This document shows positions 44,608-53,199 of a stretch of DNA of 64,000 nucleotides, piece after piece. Source of the stretch: Terriglobia bacterium (lineage in GTDB: Bacteria; Acidobacteriota; Terriglobia; UBA7540); contig DASTAW010000015.1 of the NCBI GenBank assembly GCA_035712365.1, positions 62,001-126,000 on the forward strand, read 5' to 3'. The notes under the pieces were generated by a model that ran no database searches, was not told the DNA's origin, and worked only from the letters and a program-made list of their open reading frames with translations. The stretch's first letter is position 1. Every line of letters starts with the position of its first letter. Both the position numbers and the translations under genes were made by a program.

Positions 44608-44625
44608 GCTGCGGCAAAAGTTCTG

Positions 44626-45513
44626 TCAATCGTTCATTCCAACCACGGCGATTCCCGCCTCGTTTGCTTCACGGATCAACTGCTGCCGCTCAAACAGCAG
44701 CGTCCTGCCTGCATCGACGGCCAGCACCTGGGCATTTGCGCGCTTCATCACCCGGATGGTCCTGACGCCTGCCACCGGAACATCGAACCGCATATCCTGT
44801 TGCGGCTTACTGACTTTGACGACCACCAGCCGCTTTCCGTTACCCAAACTTGCGGCGCGCTCGATGGCCGCGTCGGTCCCCTCCATGGCCTCAATTGCCA
44901 CGCAGGCACGGTCCGCTACGACAATCGTCTGCCCAATGTCGAGTCCGGCAATCGTTTTGGCGATTTCCCTTCCGTAAGCAATGTCGGCAAGCTCGCTTTC
45001 GTCGGGTGCCCGCTCGGTCATCACGCCAGCGTCAGCCAGCAGGGGCTTCAGAAACAGAGTCGAATCCACCACTTGGATACCTCGCGCCTCCAGCATGCCG
45101 ACAAAGGCGCCGATCAGCGCGTCAGTATTCTTGCGCTCCATCCCGTTCAAGGTCCGCTCAACCACGCCGTCGGGCTTGATGGAACTGAAAAGCTGCACGT
45201 GTTTCACCTGCCCCGCCAGCACCACCTTGTTGACTCCGCGCTCGGTGAGCAGCTCCAGCAGTCGGGCGACTTCGCCCAGGCTCAGCCATTCAATCTCACG
45301 CGCCTTCTTGCCCAGTTCCGGAAAGGCTTCTTCCTTGATGGCAACAACCAGCGGCTCAACACGGCGGTCATGCGCAGCATCGAGCACCAGAAACGGGAAA
45401 CGCCCATTGCCCGCAATGATGGCATAGCGGTCGCTGGCGGCCGTCGCGGTTGAGGGTTCGAGCGCAGCACCACCCGCTGCGTGAATTCCTGTCTTTGTGG
45501 ATTCTTCCGTCAC
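44626..45513 (-). CDS. lpxI: UDP-2,3-diacylglucosamine pyrophosphatase LpxI
   Basis: A 295-residue LpxI (DUF1009). YAIIAGNGRFPFLVLDAA opens the N-terminal domain. NKVVLAGQVKHVQLF, DALIGAFVGMLEARGI and QTIVVADRACVAIEAMEGTD are the conserved C-terminal motifs, the last including the catalytic Asp region. LpxI replaces LpxH in many bacteria and hydrolyses UDP-diacylglucosamine to lipid X. The start is GTG at 45513, overlapping the lpxA stop by 4 bases (GTGA). Confidence 0.93.
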   Translation of the reverse strand: MTEESTKTGIHAAGGAALEPSTATAASDRYAIIAGNGRFPFLVLDAAHDRRVEPLVVAIKEEAFPELGKKAREIEWLSLGEVARLLELLTERGVNKVVLAGQVKHVQLFSSIKPDGVVERTLNGMERKNTDALIGAFVGMLEARGIQVVDSTLFLKPLLADAGVMTERAPDESELADIAYGREIAKTIAGLDIGQTIVVADRACVAIEAMEGTDAAIERAASLGNGKRLVVVKVSKPQQDMRFDVPVAGVRTIRVMKRANAQVLAVDAGRTLLFERQQLIREANEAGIAVVGMND

Positions 45514-46286
45514 TTGACCACACCGCGAGCGGAGGTCCTGACAAAATCAACCAGCGTCCGCACGTGAGAGGACTTGATCCCGCCGGCCTCGAGCTTTTCT
45601 AGCGCCTGAGTCGTATTCAGTTTGGAACGGCAGAGGATTCGGAAGGCGGCCTGCAACTCGTCGATATCCGCCTCCGGCAGGCCCACGCGCTCGAGCCCCA
45701 GCCGGTTGGCCCCGTAAACTTCGGCGGGCCTGTCAGCCGACGTCTTTGAGTATGGAAGGATGTCCTTATTCACAATCGTGTAGCTGCCCAGAAAGCTGTA
45801 GGATCCAATCCGGCAGAACTGGTGAATTCCGCAAAACGCCCCCACGATGGCGTGGTCGCCAATCTCGACGTGCCCCGCCAGTGACGCCCCATTGGACATG
45901 ATGATGTGGTTTCCAAGCTGGCAGTCGTGGGCGATGTGAACGTAAGCCATCAGCAGGTTATGGCTTCCGATGCGGGTGACTCCGACGTCCGCCGATGTTC
46001 CACGATGGACGGTGACGAATTCCCTGAAAACATTACCCTCGCCGATTTCCAGAAAGGTCCGCTCGCCGCGATATTTGAGGTCCTGCGGGTCCTGCCCGAT
46101 GGAAGCGTACGGAAAGATCCGATTCCCTTTGCCGAATTTCGTGGGCCCCTTGAGGACCACGTGCGACATGACCTCGCAGTCTTCGCCCAGCTCCACCTCC
46201 TCGCCGATCACGGTGTAGGGGCCGACCGTGACGCTGCATGCTGGCTGGGCCTTGGGATGAATCACCGCAGTAGGGTGGGCTTTCAT
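45510..46286 (-). CDS. lpxA: UDP-N-acetylglucosamine acyltransferase
   Basis: A 258-residue left-handed beta-helix acyltransferase. HPTAVIHPKAQPACSVTVGP starts the hexapeptide repeats. GQDPQDLKYRGERTFLEIG, FREFVTVHRGT, and GASLAGHVEIGDHAIVGAF with GIHQFCRIG contain the active-site histidine. Helical C-terminal motifs follow. It starts lipid A synthesis by adding a hydroxyacyl chain. The ATG at 46286 overlaps the fabZ stop by 4 bases. If the GnnA-like neighbour is genuine, this LpxA may use UDP-GlcNAc3N. Confidence 0.95.
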   Translation of the reverse strand: MKAHPTAVIHPKAQPACSVTVGPYTVIGEEVELGEDCEVMSHVVLKGPTKFGKGNRIFPYASIGQDPQDLKYRGERTFLEIGEGNVFREFVTVHRGTSADVGVTRIGSHNLLMAYVHIAHDCQLGNHIIMSNGASLAGHVEIGDHAIVGAFCGIHQFCRIGSYSFLGSYTIVNKDILPYSKTSADRPAEVYGANRLGLERVGLPEADIDELQAAFRILCRSKLNTTQALEKLEAGGIKSSHVRTLVDFVRTSARGVVK

Positions 46287-46783
46287 GAACCGGGCTTCTC
46301 CACGATGGCGAACAGGACCACGGCCTCCGCCACCAGCTTGCCATCCACGGTGGCGCGTCCCTGCATTTTGCCGAAGTTGTTGCGGCGGCTGAGAAGCTGC
46401 ATTTCCACGTGAAGCTGGTCGCCCGGCAGGACAGGGCGGCGAAATTTGGCGTTCTCGATCCCGCTGAAATAAATGAGCTTCTTGTTCTTGTCTGGCAAGT
46501 CACGGTAAATCAGTACGCCGGCCACCTGGGCCATCGATTCGATGATCAGCACGCCTGGCATCACCGGAGCCCCGGGGAAGTGCCCCTGAAAGAACTGCTC
46601 GTTGATGGTTACGTTCTTCAGCCCGACAATTCGCTTGTCGGGTTCGAGCTCAAGGATTTTGTCTACCAGCAGGAAGGGGTACCGGTGCGGGAGAAATTTC
46701 ATGATCTCCGCGATGCCATATACCGGCCTTGCTCCTTGCGGCGAGCGATTTTCCGTTTCTGAAGTCACAGTTGGGTTGTCCAC
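46283..46783 (-). CDS. fabZ: 3-hydroxyacyl-ACP dehydratase FabZ
   Basis: A 166-residue hot-dog-fold enzyme. IMKFLPHRYPFLLVDKIL holds the catalytic His, NEQFFQGHFPGAPVMPGVLI the second motif with the catalytic Glu region, and MAQVAGVLIY follows. It dehydrates 3-hydroxyacyl-ACP in fatty acid synthesis. An N-terminal extension of about 20 residues precedes the core. fabZ is the first gene of the minus-strand fabZ-lpxA-lpxI operon and is divergent from folD. Confidence 0.95.
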   Translation of the reverse strand: MDNPTVTSETENRSPQGARPVYGIAEIMKFLPHRYPFLLVDKILELEPDKRIVGLKNVTINEQFFQGHFPGAPVMPGVLIIESMAQVAGVLIYRDLPDKNKKLIYFSGIENAKFRRPVLPGDQLHVEMQLLSRRNNFGKMQGRATVDGKLVAEAVVLFAIVEKPGS

Positions 46784-46989
46784 AATGCACCATCCGACAG
46801 TTATCCTGATAGGTTCGCGCCGGACTCGCCAGGGTCCGGAAGCATGCGAGCAGGAGACGGCGAATACCGTAAGAGCATTATAGTCGAAAGGTTAACGCGT
46901 TCCAAATGCGCGCTCGCCGTGGCCCGGCGGGCGGCCCCTTCCGGTTATGCTAAACTGGCAGGTTATTCCAACCCAGGGAGGCAATCACC

Positions 46990-47928
46990 GTGGCCGCGCG
47001 CATTCTCGATGGCAACAGGATCCGTGACGAAATCAAGCAGGAACTCGGGGACGAGATCCGGCAGTTGAAAGCGGCCGGCATCACGCCCGGGCTAGCGGCG
47101 GTGCTGGTGGGTGAGGACCCCGCTTCCCAGATCTACGTGCGCAGCAAGGTGAAGACCTGCGAATCACTGGGGCTTTACAGCGAGAAAATCGAGTGGCCGG
47201 CCGACACCACCACGGACCGCCTGCTGAAGCTCGTACACGATCTCAACTCCCGCGATGACATTGACGGCATTCTCATCCAGCTTCCTCTGCCGCCGCAGGT
47301 TGACTCCCAACGGGTGCTGGAATCCGTTGATCCGGCCAAGGACGTTGACGGCTTCCACCCGGTGAGCGTGGGCAACCTCGTCCGCAACCGCCCCGGCCTG
47401 GTTCCCTGCACCCCGGCAGGCATCATAGAAATCCTGCGCCGCAGCGGCATCACCATGAAAGGCGCGCGCGCAGTGGTGATTGGACGCAGCGACATTGTGG
47501 GGAAGCCTGTCGCCATGCTGCTGCTGCACAATCACGCCACCGTCACCATCTGCCATTCCAGAACGCACGATCTCCCTGCCGTGGCGCGCGAAGCGGACAT
47601 CCTGGTGGCCGCCATGGGCAGGCCCGCGTTCGTCACGGGCGACTTCATCAGGCCCGGCGCCGCCGTCATCGACGTGGGAATCAACCGCCTGACAACCGAG
47701 GAAGAAGTCCGGAAGATTTATCACGATCCGGCAGGGCCGCTGGAAAAGCTGCGTGAGAAAGGCTCGGTGCTGGTCGGCGACGTTCAGCCGGAAGACGCTC
47801 GCGAGATGGCAGGAGCGTATACGCCCGTGCCGGGAGGCGTGGGTCCGCTCACCATCGCCATGCTGATGTCCAACACCGTCAAGGCAGCAAAACTTCGCCG
47901 CGGAGTCAGGGCCGCGGCAAAAGCTTAA
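46990..47928 (+). CDS. folD: bifunctional methylenetetrahydrofolate dehydrogenase/cyclohydrolase
   Basis: A 312-residue FolD. ITPGLAAVLVGEDPASQIYV, then RSKVKTCESLGL with the catalytic Lys, GILIQLPLPPQVD, the DVDGFHPVSVGNL motif, VVIGRSDIVGKPVAMLLL for NADP binding and TPVPGGVGPLTIAML. It interconverts methylene-, methenyl- and formyl-tetrahydrofolate. The start is GTG at 46990 with GGGAGG upstream. The C-terminal tail is slightly longer than usual and basic. It is followed by coaE after 117 bases. Confidence 0.96.
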   Translation: MAARILDGNRIRDEIKQELGDEIRQLKAAGITPGLAAVLVGEDPASQIYVRSKVKTCESLGLYSEKIEWPADTTTDRLLKLVHDLNSRDDIDGILIQLPLPPQVDSQRVLESVDPAKDVDGFHPVSVGNLVRNRPGLVPCTPAGIIEILRRSGITMKGARAVVIGRSDIVGKPVAMLLLHNHATVTICHSRTHDLPAVAREADILVAAMGRPAFVTGDFIRPGAAVIDVGINRLTTEEEVRKIYHDPAGPLEKLREKGSVLVGDVQPEDAREMAGAYTPVPGGVGPLTIAMLMSNTVKAAKLRRGVRAAAKA

Positions 47929-48045
47929 CGCGGCGCCCGTCATTCCGATCCTGCGAAGCGGGAGAGGAATCTGCTTTGCCCTGGCACACAAGCGGAGAAT
48001 GGTGCCGCGAAGTCCATCGTTCGCGGTTTTATTCGTTGAAAGCCC

Positions 48046-48669
48046 ATGAGCGTTTCTGCGCGTTATTTTGGATTGACTGGCGGTATTGCCTGCGGGAAAA
48101 CCGCCGTCGCCGCACTGCTGCGCGACCTCGGTGCGTACATCATCGATGCTGACAAGATAGGCCACGAAATGCTGCTCTCAACCTCGCCCGCTTTTCCTGA
48201 ACTCATAGCGGCGTTCGGGCGCGGGATTCTTGACTCCGCGGGGCGCATCGACCGCAGGAAGCTCGGCCCGCTCGTTTTCGCAGACCCCGAACAGTTGCAG
48301 CAGTTGAACCGCATCGTGCATCCGCGCATCATTGAACGCATCGGCCGGCTGGCCGCGGAGCATTGCCAACAGCATCCTGGGGCCGTGGTGGTCGTTGATG
48401 CCGCGCTGATCTACGAGACCGGCATCCCCGGGCGGTTTTTGAAGACGATTGTCGCCTGGTGCCGGCCTGAACAGCAGGTCGAGCGGGTGATCGCCAAATC
48501 CGGCCTCAGCCCCGAAGACGCGGAGAAACGCATCGCCAGCCAGATGCCTGCGGATGAAAAATGCCGCCGCGCCGATTTTGTGATCGATTGCTCCGGCGGC
48601 CTCGAAGAAACGCGCCGCCAGGTCAAAGATCTGTATCCCGTGCTGCAACAACTCGTCCGAAGCGAGTGA
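48046..48669 (+). CDS. coaE: dephospho-CoA kinase
   Basis: A 207-residue CoaE. The P-loop is LTGGIACGKTAVAALL, followed by DADKIGHEML, RRKLGPLVFADPEQLQQLN, HPRIIERI, VVVVDAALIYETG for the ATP/CoA site and SQMPADEKCRRADFVIDCSG. It phosphorylates dephospho-CoA in the last step of CoA synthesis. The ATG at 48046 opens the family's N-terminus, without a strong ribosome site. Confidence 0.95.
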   Translation: MSVSARYFGLTGGIACGKTAVAALLRDLGAYIIDADKIGHEMLLSTSPAFPELIAAFGRGILDSAGRIDRRKLGPLVFADPEQLQQLNRIVHPRIIERIGRLAAEHCQQHPGAVVVVDAALIYETGIPGRFLKTIVAWCRPEQQVERVIAKSGLSPEDAEKRIASQMPADEKCRRADFVIDCSGGLEETRRQVKDLYPVLQQLVRSE

Positions 48670-48822
48670 CGCGACCGGCACACGGGCAATTCTTCCCTGC
48701 TGGCAACACGCTAATCAAGTACAGCTTCCACCCGCAGTCAAAACCACCTGATTTTCTTCCCCAATCGTGATAAAACTACCTCGCTCAGTTTTTACGATCT
48801 CCGTCCAAAGGAGCGCTCTGCG

Positions 48823-49653
48823 ATGAAAAAGAGTTCCATCGTTCTCGTTGCTTTTTTTGCCACCATTGCGGTTCTGATTGGTTTCGAGCTCCGCGCCAGC
48901 GGCCAGCAGCACAAGGAGCCGATTGGTTATGAAGACACTCCCATGCTGCCGGGAGGCAAGTGGCATGTTCATGACGGCCGCCGTCCGCATCCGCCGATCG
49001 TCACGCCGGGAAGCTTCAGCAGCCAGCAGACTCCAGACCAACCGCCCTCCGACGCTATCATTCTGTTTGACGGCAAAGATCTGTCCAAGTGGCAGTCGGC
49101 AAAGGGCGGGCCTGCCCAATGGACGGTCGAGAACGGATATTTCGAAGTAGCCCTGGGTAAGGGCGACATTGAAACCGAAGATAAATTCGGCCCCATTCAA
49201 CTCCACCTCGAGTGGAGCGAGCCCAATCCTCCGCACGGAGAGAGCCAATCTCGAGGTAACAGCGGCGTCTACCTGCAGGGACAGTATGAAATCCAGGTGC
49301 TCGACAGCTACAACAACATCACCTATGCGGATGGCCAGACCGGCGCCGTCTACGGCCAGCATCCGCCGCTCGCGAATGCCTGCCGGCCGCCCGGTGAGTG
49401 GCAGACCTACGACATAGCCTTCACGCCAGCCATCTTCCAGGGCGGCGAAGTTGCGATGCCCGCTTATGTCACCGTCTTCCAGAACGGCGTGCTGGTGCAG
49501 GACCACACGGAAATCTGGGGTTCCACCGGGCATCGCATCTTCCCGCATTACAAGCCCGACGTGGGCAGCACCGGCCCGCTAATCCTCCAGGACCACCACA
49601 ATCCCGTGCGCTACCGCAACATCTGGATTCGGGAAATCAAGCCCGTGGCATGA
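48823..49653 (+). CDS. DUF1080 (3-keto-disaccharide hydrolase-like) secreted protein
   Basis: A 276-residue protein with an N-terminal signal sequence (IVLVAFFATIAVLIGFELRA). The DUF1080 jelly-roll domain starts at AIILFDGKDLSKWQS, with NGYFEVALGKGDIETEDKF, GNSGVYLQGQYEIQVLDSY and PPGEWQTYDIAFTPAIFQG. Family members hydrolyse 3-keto-glycosides outside the cytoplasm. The ATG at 48823 is preceded by AAAGGAG. No sugar dehydrogenase partner lies directly beside it. Confidence 0.88.
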   Translation: MKKSSIVLVAFFATIAVLIGFELRASGQQHKEPIGYEDTPMLPGGKWHVHDGRRPHPPIVTPGSFSSQQTPDQPPSDAIILFDGKDLSKWQSAKGGPAQWTVENGYFEVALGKGDIETEDKFGPIQLHLEWSEPNPPHGESQSRGNSGVYLQGQYEIQVLDSYNNITYADGQTGAVYGQHPPLANACRPPGEWQTYDIAFTPAIFQGGEVAMPAYVTVFQNGVLVQDHTEIWGSTGHRIFPHYKPDVGSTGPLILQDHHNPVRYRNIWIREIKPVA

Positions 49654-49684
49654 AAGGTGCGTTCAGTTGAAGGGGCAGCACAGG

Positions 49685-49701
49685 GTCTCGCATGACGAGA
49701 C
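49685..49701. terminator. hairpin between convergent genes
   Basis: GTCTCG (49685-49690) pairs with CGAGAC (49696-49701) around a 5-base loop, between the converging DUF1080 and CBM9-like genes. The stem is short and no T-run follows, so this is a weak candidate. Confidence 0.35.
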
Positions 49702-49759
49702 TCTGCCGTTCTTTGAGGGCGGCACAGAGCTCCCCTTCATTTCTCGGCGGGGAAGAACT

Positions 49760-50581
49760 CTACTTCAGTCCTTCCTGTACCACCTGGTCTGAAAAGTGTA
49801 CGTAGGTGAAAACCTCCGGGATGTGCGAATCATAGTAGCCGTGCTTGTTCCACGTCCAGCCGGGGCTCACTTCCAGCCGCTCGCCTTTTCTGTTCACCTG
49901 CTGGAAGCGTGAGCAGTCAATGCGCCAGATGTCACCGTCCTTGGGCGGCAGCGAGCGGCCGTCGGCAAGCAGCTCAAGCCCTTTCCACGGAAAGGCCAGT
50001 TCCACCGTCCAGCCTTTGTCCACGTCATCGCGCCGGTTGAGCGTGCCGTCCACGTGCACGGCGTGCCTGAGGCCGGGATAATCCCAGTCGAGAAATCCGT
50101 AGCGCCAGCCGCGCGGATGAATGTGCCCGCCGATCCCCTCAATCTCCATGATTTTGTGCCGCGCTGGGTCCCAGTCCGGCTTGCCATGAAATTTTCCGCC
50201 CGGCTTCAACTGGTCTTTCCAGATCCAGAAAACTTCATAAATCGTGTTGAGCGCGTTGATCTCAAATTCATAGTAAGCATCCTGCCCGGCGATGAAGACT
50301 TCCACATCATTGTCTTCGTATATCTTTGAGTCGCGCTCGGTGAGCGTGGCCCATACGTTCGGCTCATCGGCCCTGAAACCGAAAAAGATATTCTCGTCAT
50401 CCCACAGGATCGAGACGCGCGTCTCAAACCATGCCGGCTGGCCCGTCACAATGTCCACAAAAGCGCTCGAACGCGGCGCCATCGCCCACGAAGGCTCATC
50501 AAGCCTGCCATCCACCGTGATCGCCCCCGCCGCCCGATAAGCCGTATAATGCGCCAGCTTTTCTCCTGATTCACTTCCCAT
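49760..50581 (-). CDS. CBM9-like carbohydrate-binding protein
   Basis: A 273-residue protein with no signal peptide. The family 9-like fold is shown by ITVDGRLDEPSWAMAPRS, RVSILWDDENIFFGFRADEP, EDNDVEVFIAGQDAYYEFEI and KGWTVELAFPWKGLELLADG. Such domains bind sugars or occur as stand-alone proteins of unknown role. The ATG at 50581 has GGAGG at good spacing; the frame is open upstream but a start there would be unsupported. It is divergent from the TcmP-like gene. Confidence 0.85.
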   Translation of the reverse strand: MGSESGEKLAHYTAYRAAGAITVDGRLDEPSWAMAPRSSAFVDIVTGQPAWFETRVSILWDDENIFFGFRADEPNVWATLTERDSKIYEDNDVEVFIAGQDAYYEFEINALNTIYEVFWIWKDQLKPGGKFHGKPDWDPARHKIMEIEGIGGHIHPRGWRYGFLDWDYPGLRHAVHVDGTLNRRDDVDKGWTVELAFPWKGLELLADGRSLPPKDGDIWRIDCSRFQQVNRKGERLEVSPGWTWNKHGYYDSHIPEVFTYVHFSDQVVQEGLK

Positions 50582-50851
50582 TCCCGTTTTCCTCCGTTGG
50601 CTGATTGACGATCCCTCGCAGCCTAGCCCATCTGCACTTGCGTCGCCTTGCTGACGCGCAAGTGCCTCACTTCCCGCACTCCATTGCAACCGAAGATTCT
50701 ATCAGTTTGGCGAGTGCCGCAGAACGCCGGTCGATCCCCAATTCGGAGGAAAGCGCGTCGCACGCTACAATTCCGAAGAACTCTTCTTTCCAGCCGTGGT
50801 TTGAAGCTTTGCGGATTCCACAATCAGAGTTAAGCTGGTGCCGCTCAATGC

Positions 50852-50880
50852 TTGACATAAGGCGAATAAAAAGCGAATAT
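50852..50880 (+). promoter_or_regulatory. promoter-like sequence upstream of the TcmP gene
   Basis: TTGACA (50852-50857) and GAATAT (50875-50880) are 17 bases apart. The -35 is consensus and the -10 is weak. It lies 18 bases upstream of the chosen TcmP start, which argues against longer starts. Confidence 0.5.
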
Positions 50881-50898
50881 ACATCCTTTGGAAGGAGT

Positions 50899-51770
50899 AT
50901 GACAAGTGAGAAGAAATCGAGGAGGGTGGCGGGCAAAATGAATGGACAGGAAATTTCGGCCGCTGACGGCTTGCCGGTTCGGAGCAGCGGAGTTTGGGCG
51001 GAGGAAAAGCTCTACTATCTTCGCCGATACATGGACATCTTTTCAAATGGCATGAAGAAAAAGTGGGGCGACAAGCTGTATTACGTCGACCTGTTCGCCG
51101 GTCCGGGCCGGTGCCGTGTTCGAGGATCAGATAAGGAGTTTGACGGATCCCCACTCATTGCCCTGAACGATTTTGATTTCGCGAATTATTACTTCTTTGA
51201 GTCCGAGCCGGCTTGCGTTGGCGCCCTTGATGCGAGGGCCAAGACACGAGCACCGAACAAATTGGATAAGTGGCGGATAATTCCCGGAGATTGCAACGAC
51301 AAGATTGAAGAGGTGAAGCTTCCCTCGGAAGGCTTGGGAGTGGCCTTCATAGACCCCACTGGGATTTCACAAATCCCTTTCGAAACGGTCCGGAAGCTAA
51401 CCGTTGACCGTAAGATCGACCTGATAATAAATTTCCCCGAAGGCATGGGAATTCGCATGAATCTCCATCAGTACACAGACACGGAGATGAACGCCTTAAC
51501 CCGCTTCGTGGGCAGCGAGAGGTGGAAAACCCGCTACCCACAATCGACAACATCGTTCGACCAGGTTTGTTCAGAAATAGCAAAGGAATACTTGGCAAAT
51601 CTGGAATCGTTGGGATATCGTTCGTTGGACAGTGATTGGATACCGGTACGAACAGACCAAATGCATTGATCTACTACCTGCTGTACGCTAGCAAGCATCC
51701 AAGGGGCAACGACTTCTGGCACAAAATCACTCGGATTAACCTGCACGGCCAGCGTAAGCTCTTTCCGTGA
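50899..51770 (+). pseudogene. tcmP: three-Cys-motif partner protein TcmP, frameshifted near its 3' end
   Basis: Residues from EEKLYYLRRYMDIF through YYVDLFAGPGRCRVRG, PLIALN, and VAFIDPTGISQIPFETVRKL match the TcmP family, a methyltransferase-like fold. The main frame stops at 51669 (VRTDQMH then TGA). A second frame, read as RPNALIYYLLYASKHPRGND followed by FWHKI and ending at 51770, supplies the conserved C-terminus. A single-base loss near 51646-51654 explains this. The ATG at 50899 is chosen because of the promoter just upstream, although GGAAGGAG is very close; 50938 is another option. The partner gene at 51834 is intact. Confidence 0.8.
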
Positions 51771-51833
51771 GAGTGGAGAGCATCTAATGCCCGAGCATAT
51801 TTTCGAGTAGCATCGAAGGCGAGGAGGATAGCA

Positions 51834-52670
51834 GTGTCATTTGAATCCTCAATTGAATGGACGGACGCGACCTGGAATCCCGTTCGCGGGTGCACCAAGA
51901 TCAGCCCCGGCTGCAAGCATTGCTATGCCGAGACCTTCGCGGAGCGGTTTCGGGGAGTTAAGGGGCATCCTTACGAGCAAGGCTTTGATCTTCGCCTGGT
52001 GCCGGAAAAATTGGGCGAACCGCTGCGCTGGCGCTCTCCGAAGATGGTCTTTGTGAATTCCATGAGCGACCTCTTTCAGGATGGTGTCTGCGACGAATAC
52101 ATTGTTGCCGTTGCCAAGGTGATGGCTCACGCCAATTGGCATACGTTTCAGGTCCTCACCAAGCGCGCCGACCGCCTCCGCGAACTTCTCTCGACAAAGC
52201 TCCGGCCTTTCGCCTCCGAACCTCACATCTGGTGGGGCGTCAGCGTCGAAAACCGTAAATACGGACTCCCGCGAATCGACCATCTTCGCTCCGCGCCGGC
52301 TGCTGTTCGCTTTCTCTCGGTCGAGCCGCTGCTCGAAGACCTTGGGCAGCTTAATCTACTGGACATCCACTGGGTGATTGTGGGTGGGGAAAGCGGCCCG
52401 GGAGCCCGCCTGATGAAAAAGGAATGGGTTTTGTCGGTCAGAGATCAGTGCCACGCAGCGCGTGTTCCGTTCTTCTTCAAGCAGTGGGGCGGAGTGAGAA
52501 AATCGGCCGCCGGGCGTCTGCTGCAAGGAAAAATCTACGATGAATTTCCTGGGAGAGTCGTACGTCCGGTTCCTGAAACTCACGAGTGCATCACCCTTGC
52601 CCGGGCGATCGAGTCTGCTTATACGGACACCTCCAGGCTCAGTCCCACTCTGCGCCGTGTGAGTATGTGA
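51834..52670 (+). CDS. three-Cys-motif protein, DUF5131 (phage Gp37/Gp68 family)
   Basis: A 278-residue protein. SSIEWTDATWNPVRGCTKIS leads into the C-x6-C-x2-C motif CTKISPGCKHCYAE, resembling a radical SAM cluster site. Further motifs are FVNSMSDLFQD, FQVLTKRADRL, WWGVSVENRK, RFLSVEPLLEDL, VIVGGESGPGAR and VPFFFKQWGG. These proteins are regularly encoded next to a TcmP gene, as here; their biochemical role is unknown. The start is GTG at 51834 with GAGGAGG upstream. It may have been acquired with the adjacent TcmP. Confidence 0.9.
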   Translation: MSFESSIEWTDATWNPVRGCTKISPGCKHCYAETFAERFRGVKGHPYEQGFDLRLVPEKLGEPLRWRSPKMVFVNSMSDLFQDGVCDEYIVAVAKVMAHANWHTFQVLTKRADRLRELLSTKLRPFASEPHIWWGVSVENRKYGLPRIDHLRSAPAAVRFLSVEPLLEDLGQLNLLDIHWVIVGGESGPGARLMKKEWVLSVRDQCHAARVPFFFKQWGGVRKSAAGRLLQGKIYDEFPGRVVRPVPETHECITLARAIESAYTDTSRLSPTLRRVSM

Positions 52671-53199
52671 AAACACGGCACCCGGAACCTCAGCAGCTTT
52701 GCCTTTTCAGCGGCCGAATTCCGGCTGATTTTGCTTGACTTTTGTCGGCTACTATGGTAGCCTTACTGATGACGCGGAGGAGCGTGTGCAGCGCAAGCAA
52801 CCATGGACAGGCCTTGTACTTGCTCTCGAACCGCCGGAAACGGTTGCAGGGAGAGTTTGGCATTAAAATTGTGGGACAAAAAAGATGTTATTTTGAAAAA
52901 CAAACCGGAGAAGTTACTGAAAACAAAGGCAAATGTCCCAAAAACAAAGCGGAACAAACCGGAAAACAAAGCGGAGAAGTTGTTGAAAACACGTAGCTGC
53001 GGAAAAAACAAACCGGAAACAAACCGGAAAACAAAGCTACCGATCTCGTTGAAAACAAATCGCCTTCAAAATCCGGTGATCGCATCAAGAGGCGGACCAG
53101 AGCGCGGAAACGTCACTCCTCTGGCGCGAAATCGGGAAACTCGCCACTGGCCTTTTACTACCCTGGCCCGCTTCTAAATAGCAGGTCGCGCGCGGCTAG
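52671..53199. other. intergenic region with A-rich repeat and an inverted repeat
   Basis: 529 bases after the DUF5131 gene. A perfect dyad GGCTAC-TATG-GTAGCC lies at 52747-52762. It is followed by a purine-rich, A-rich repeat tract listed separately. Lys-rich open frames (52742-52996 and 52803-53177) run through the tract but look like consequences of its composition. I do not call a gene. Confidence 0.5.
52895..53062. repeat. A-rich degenerate repeat tract
   Basis: The decamer ACAAACCGGA starts at 52900, 52954, 53008 and 53019; ACAAAGCGGA and GAGAAGTT(A/G)(C/T)TGAAAACA recur between them. Spacings of 54 bases keep a reading frame. The composition is much richer in A than the surrounding genes. 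Origin and role are unknown. Confidence 0.6.

Noticed and set aside
52803-53177. Lys-rich 124-residue frame
   Set aside because: It is produced by the A-rich repeat. Two frames give similar Lys-rich strings, and there is no ribosome site with a recognisable product.
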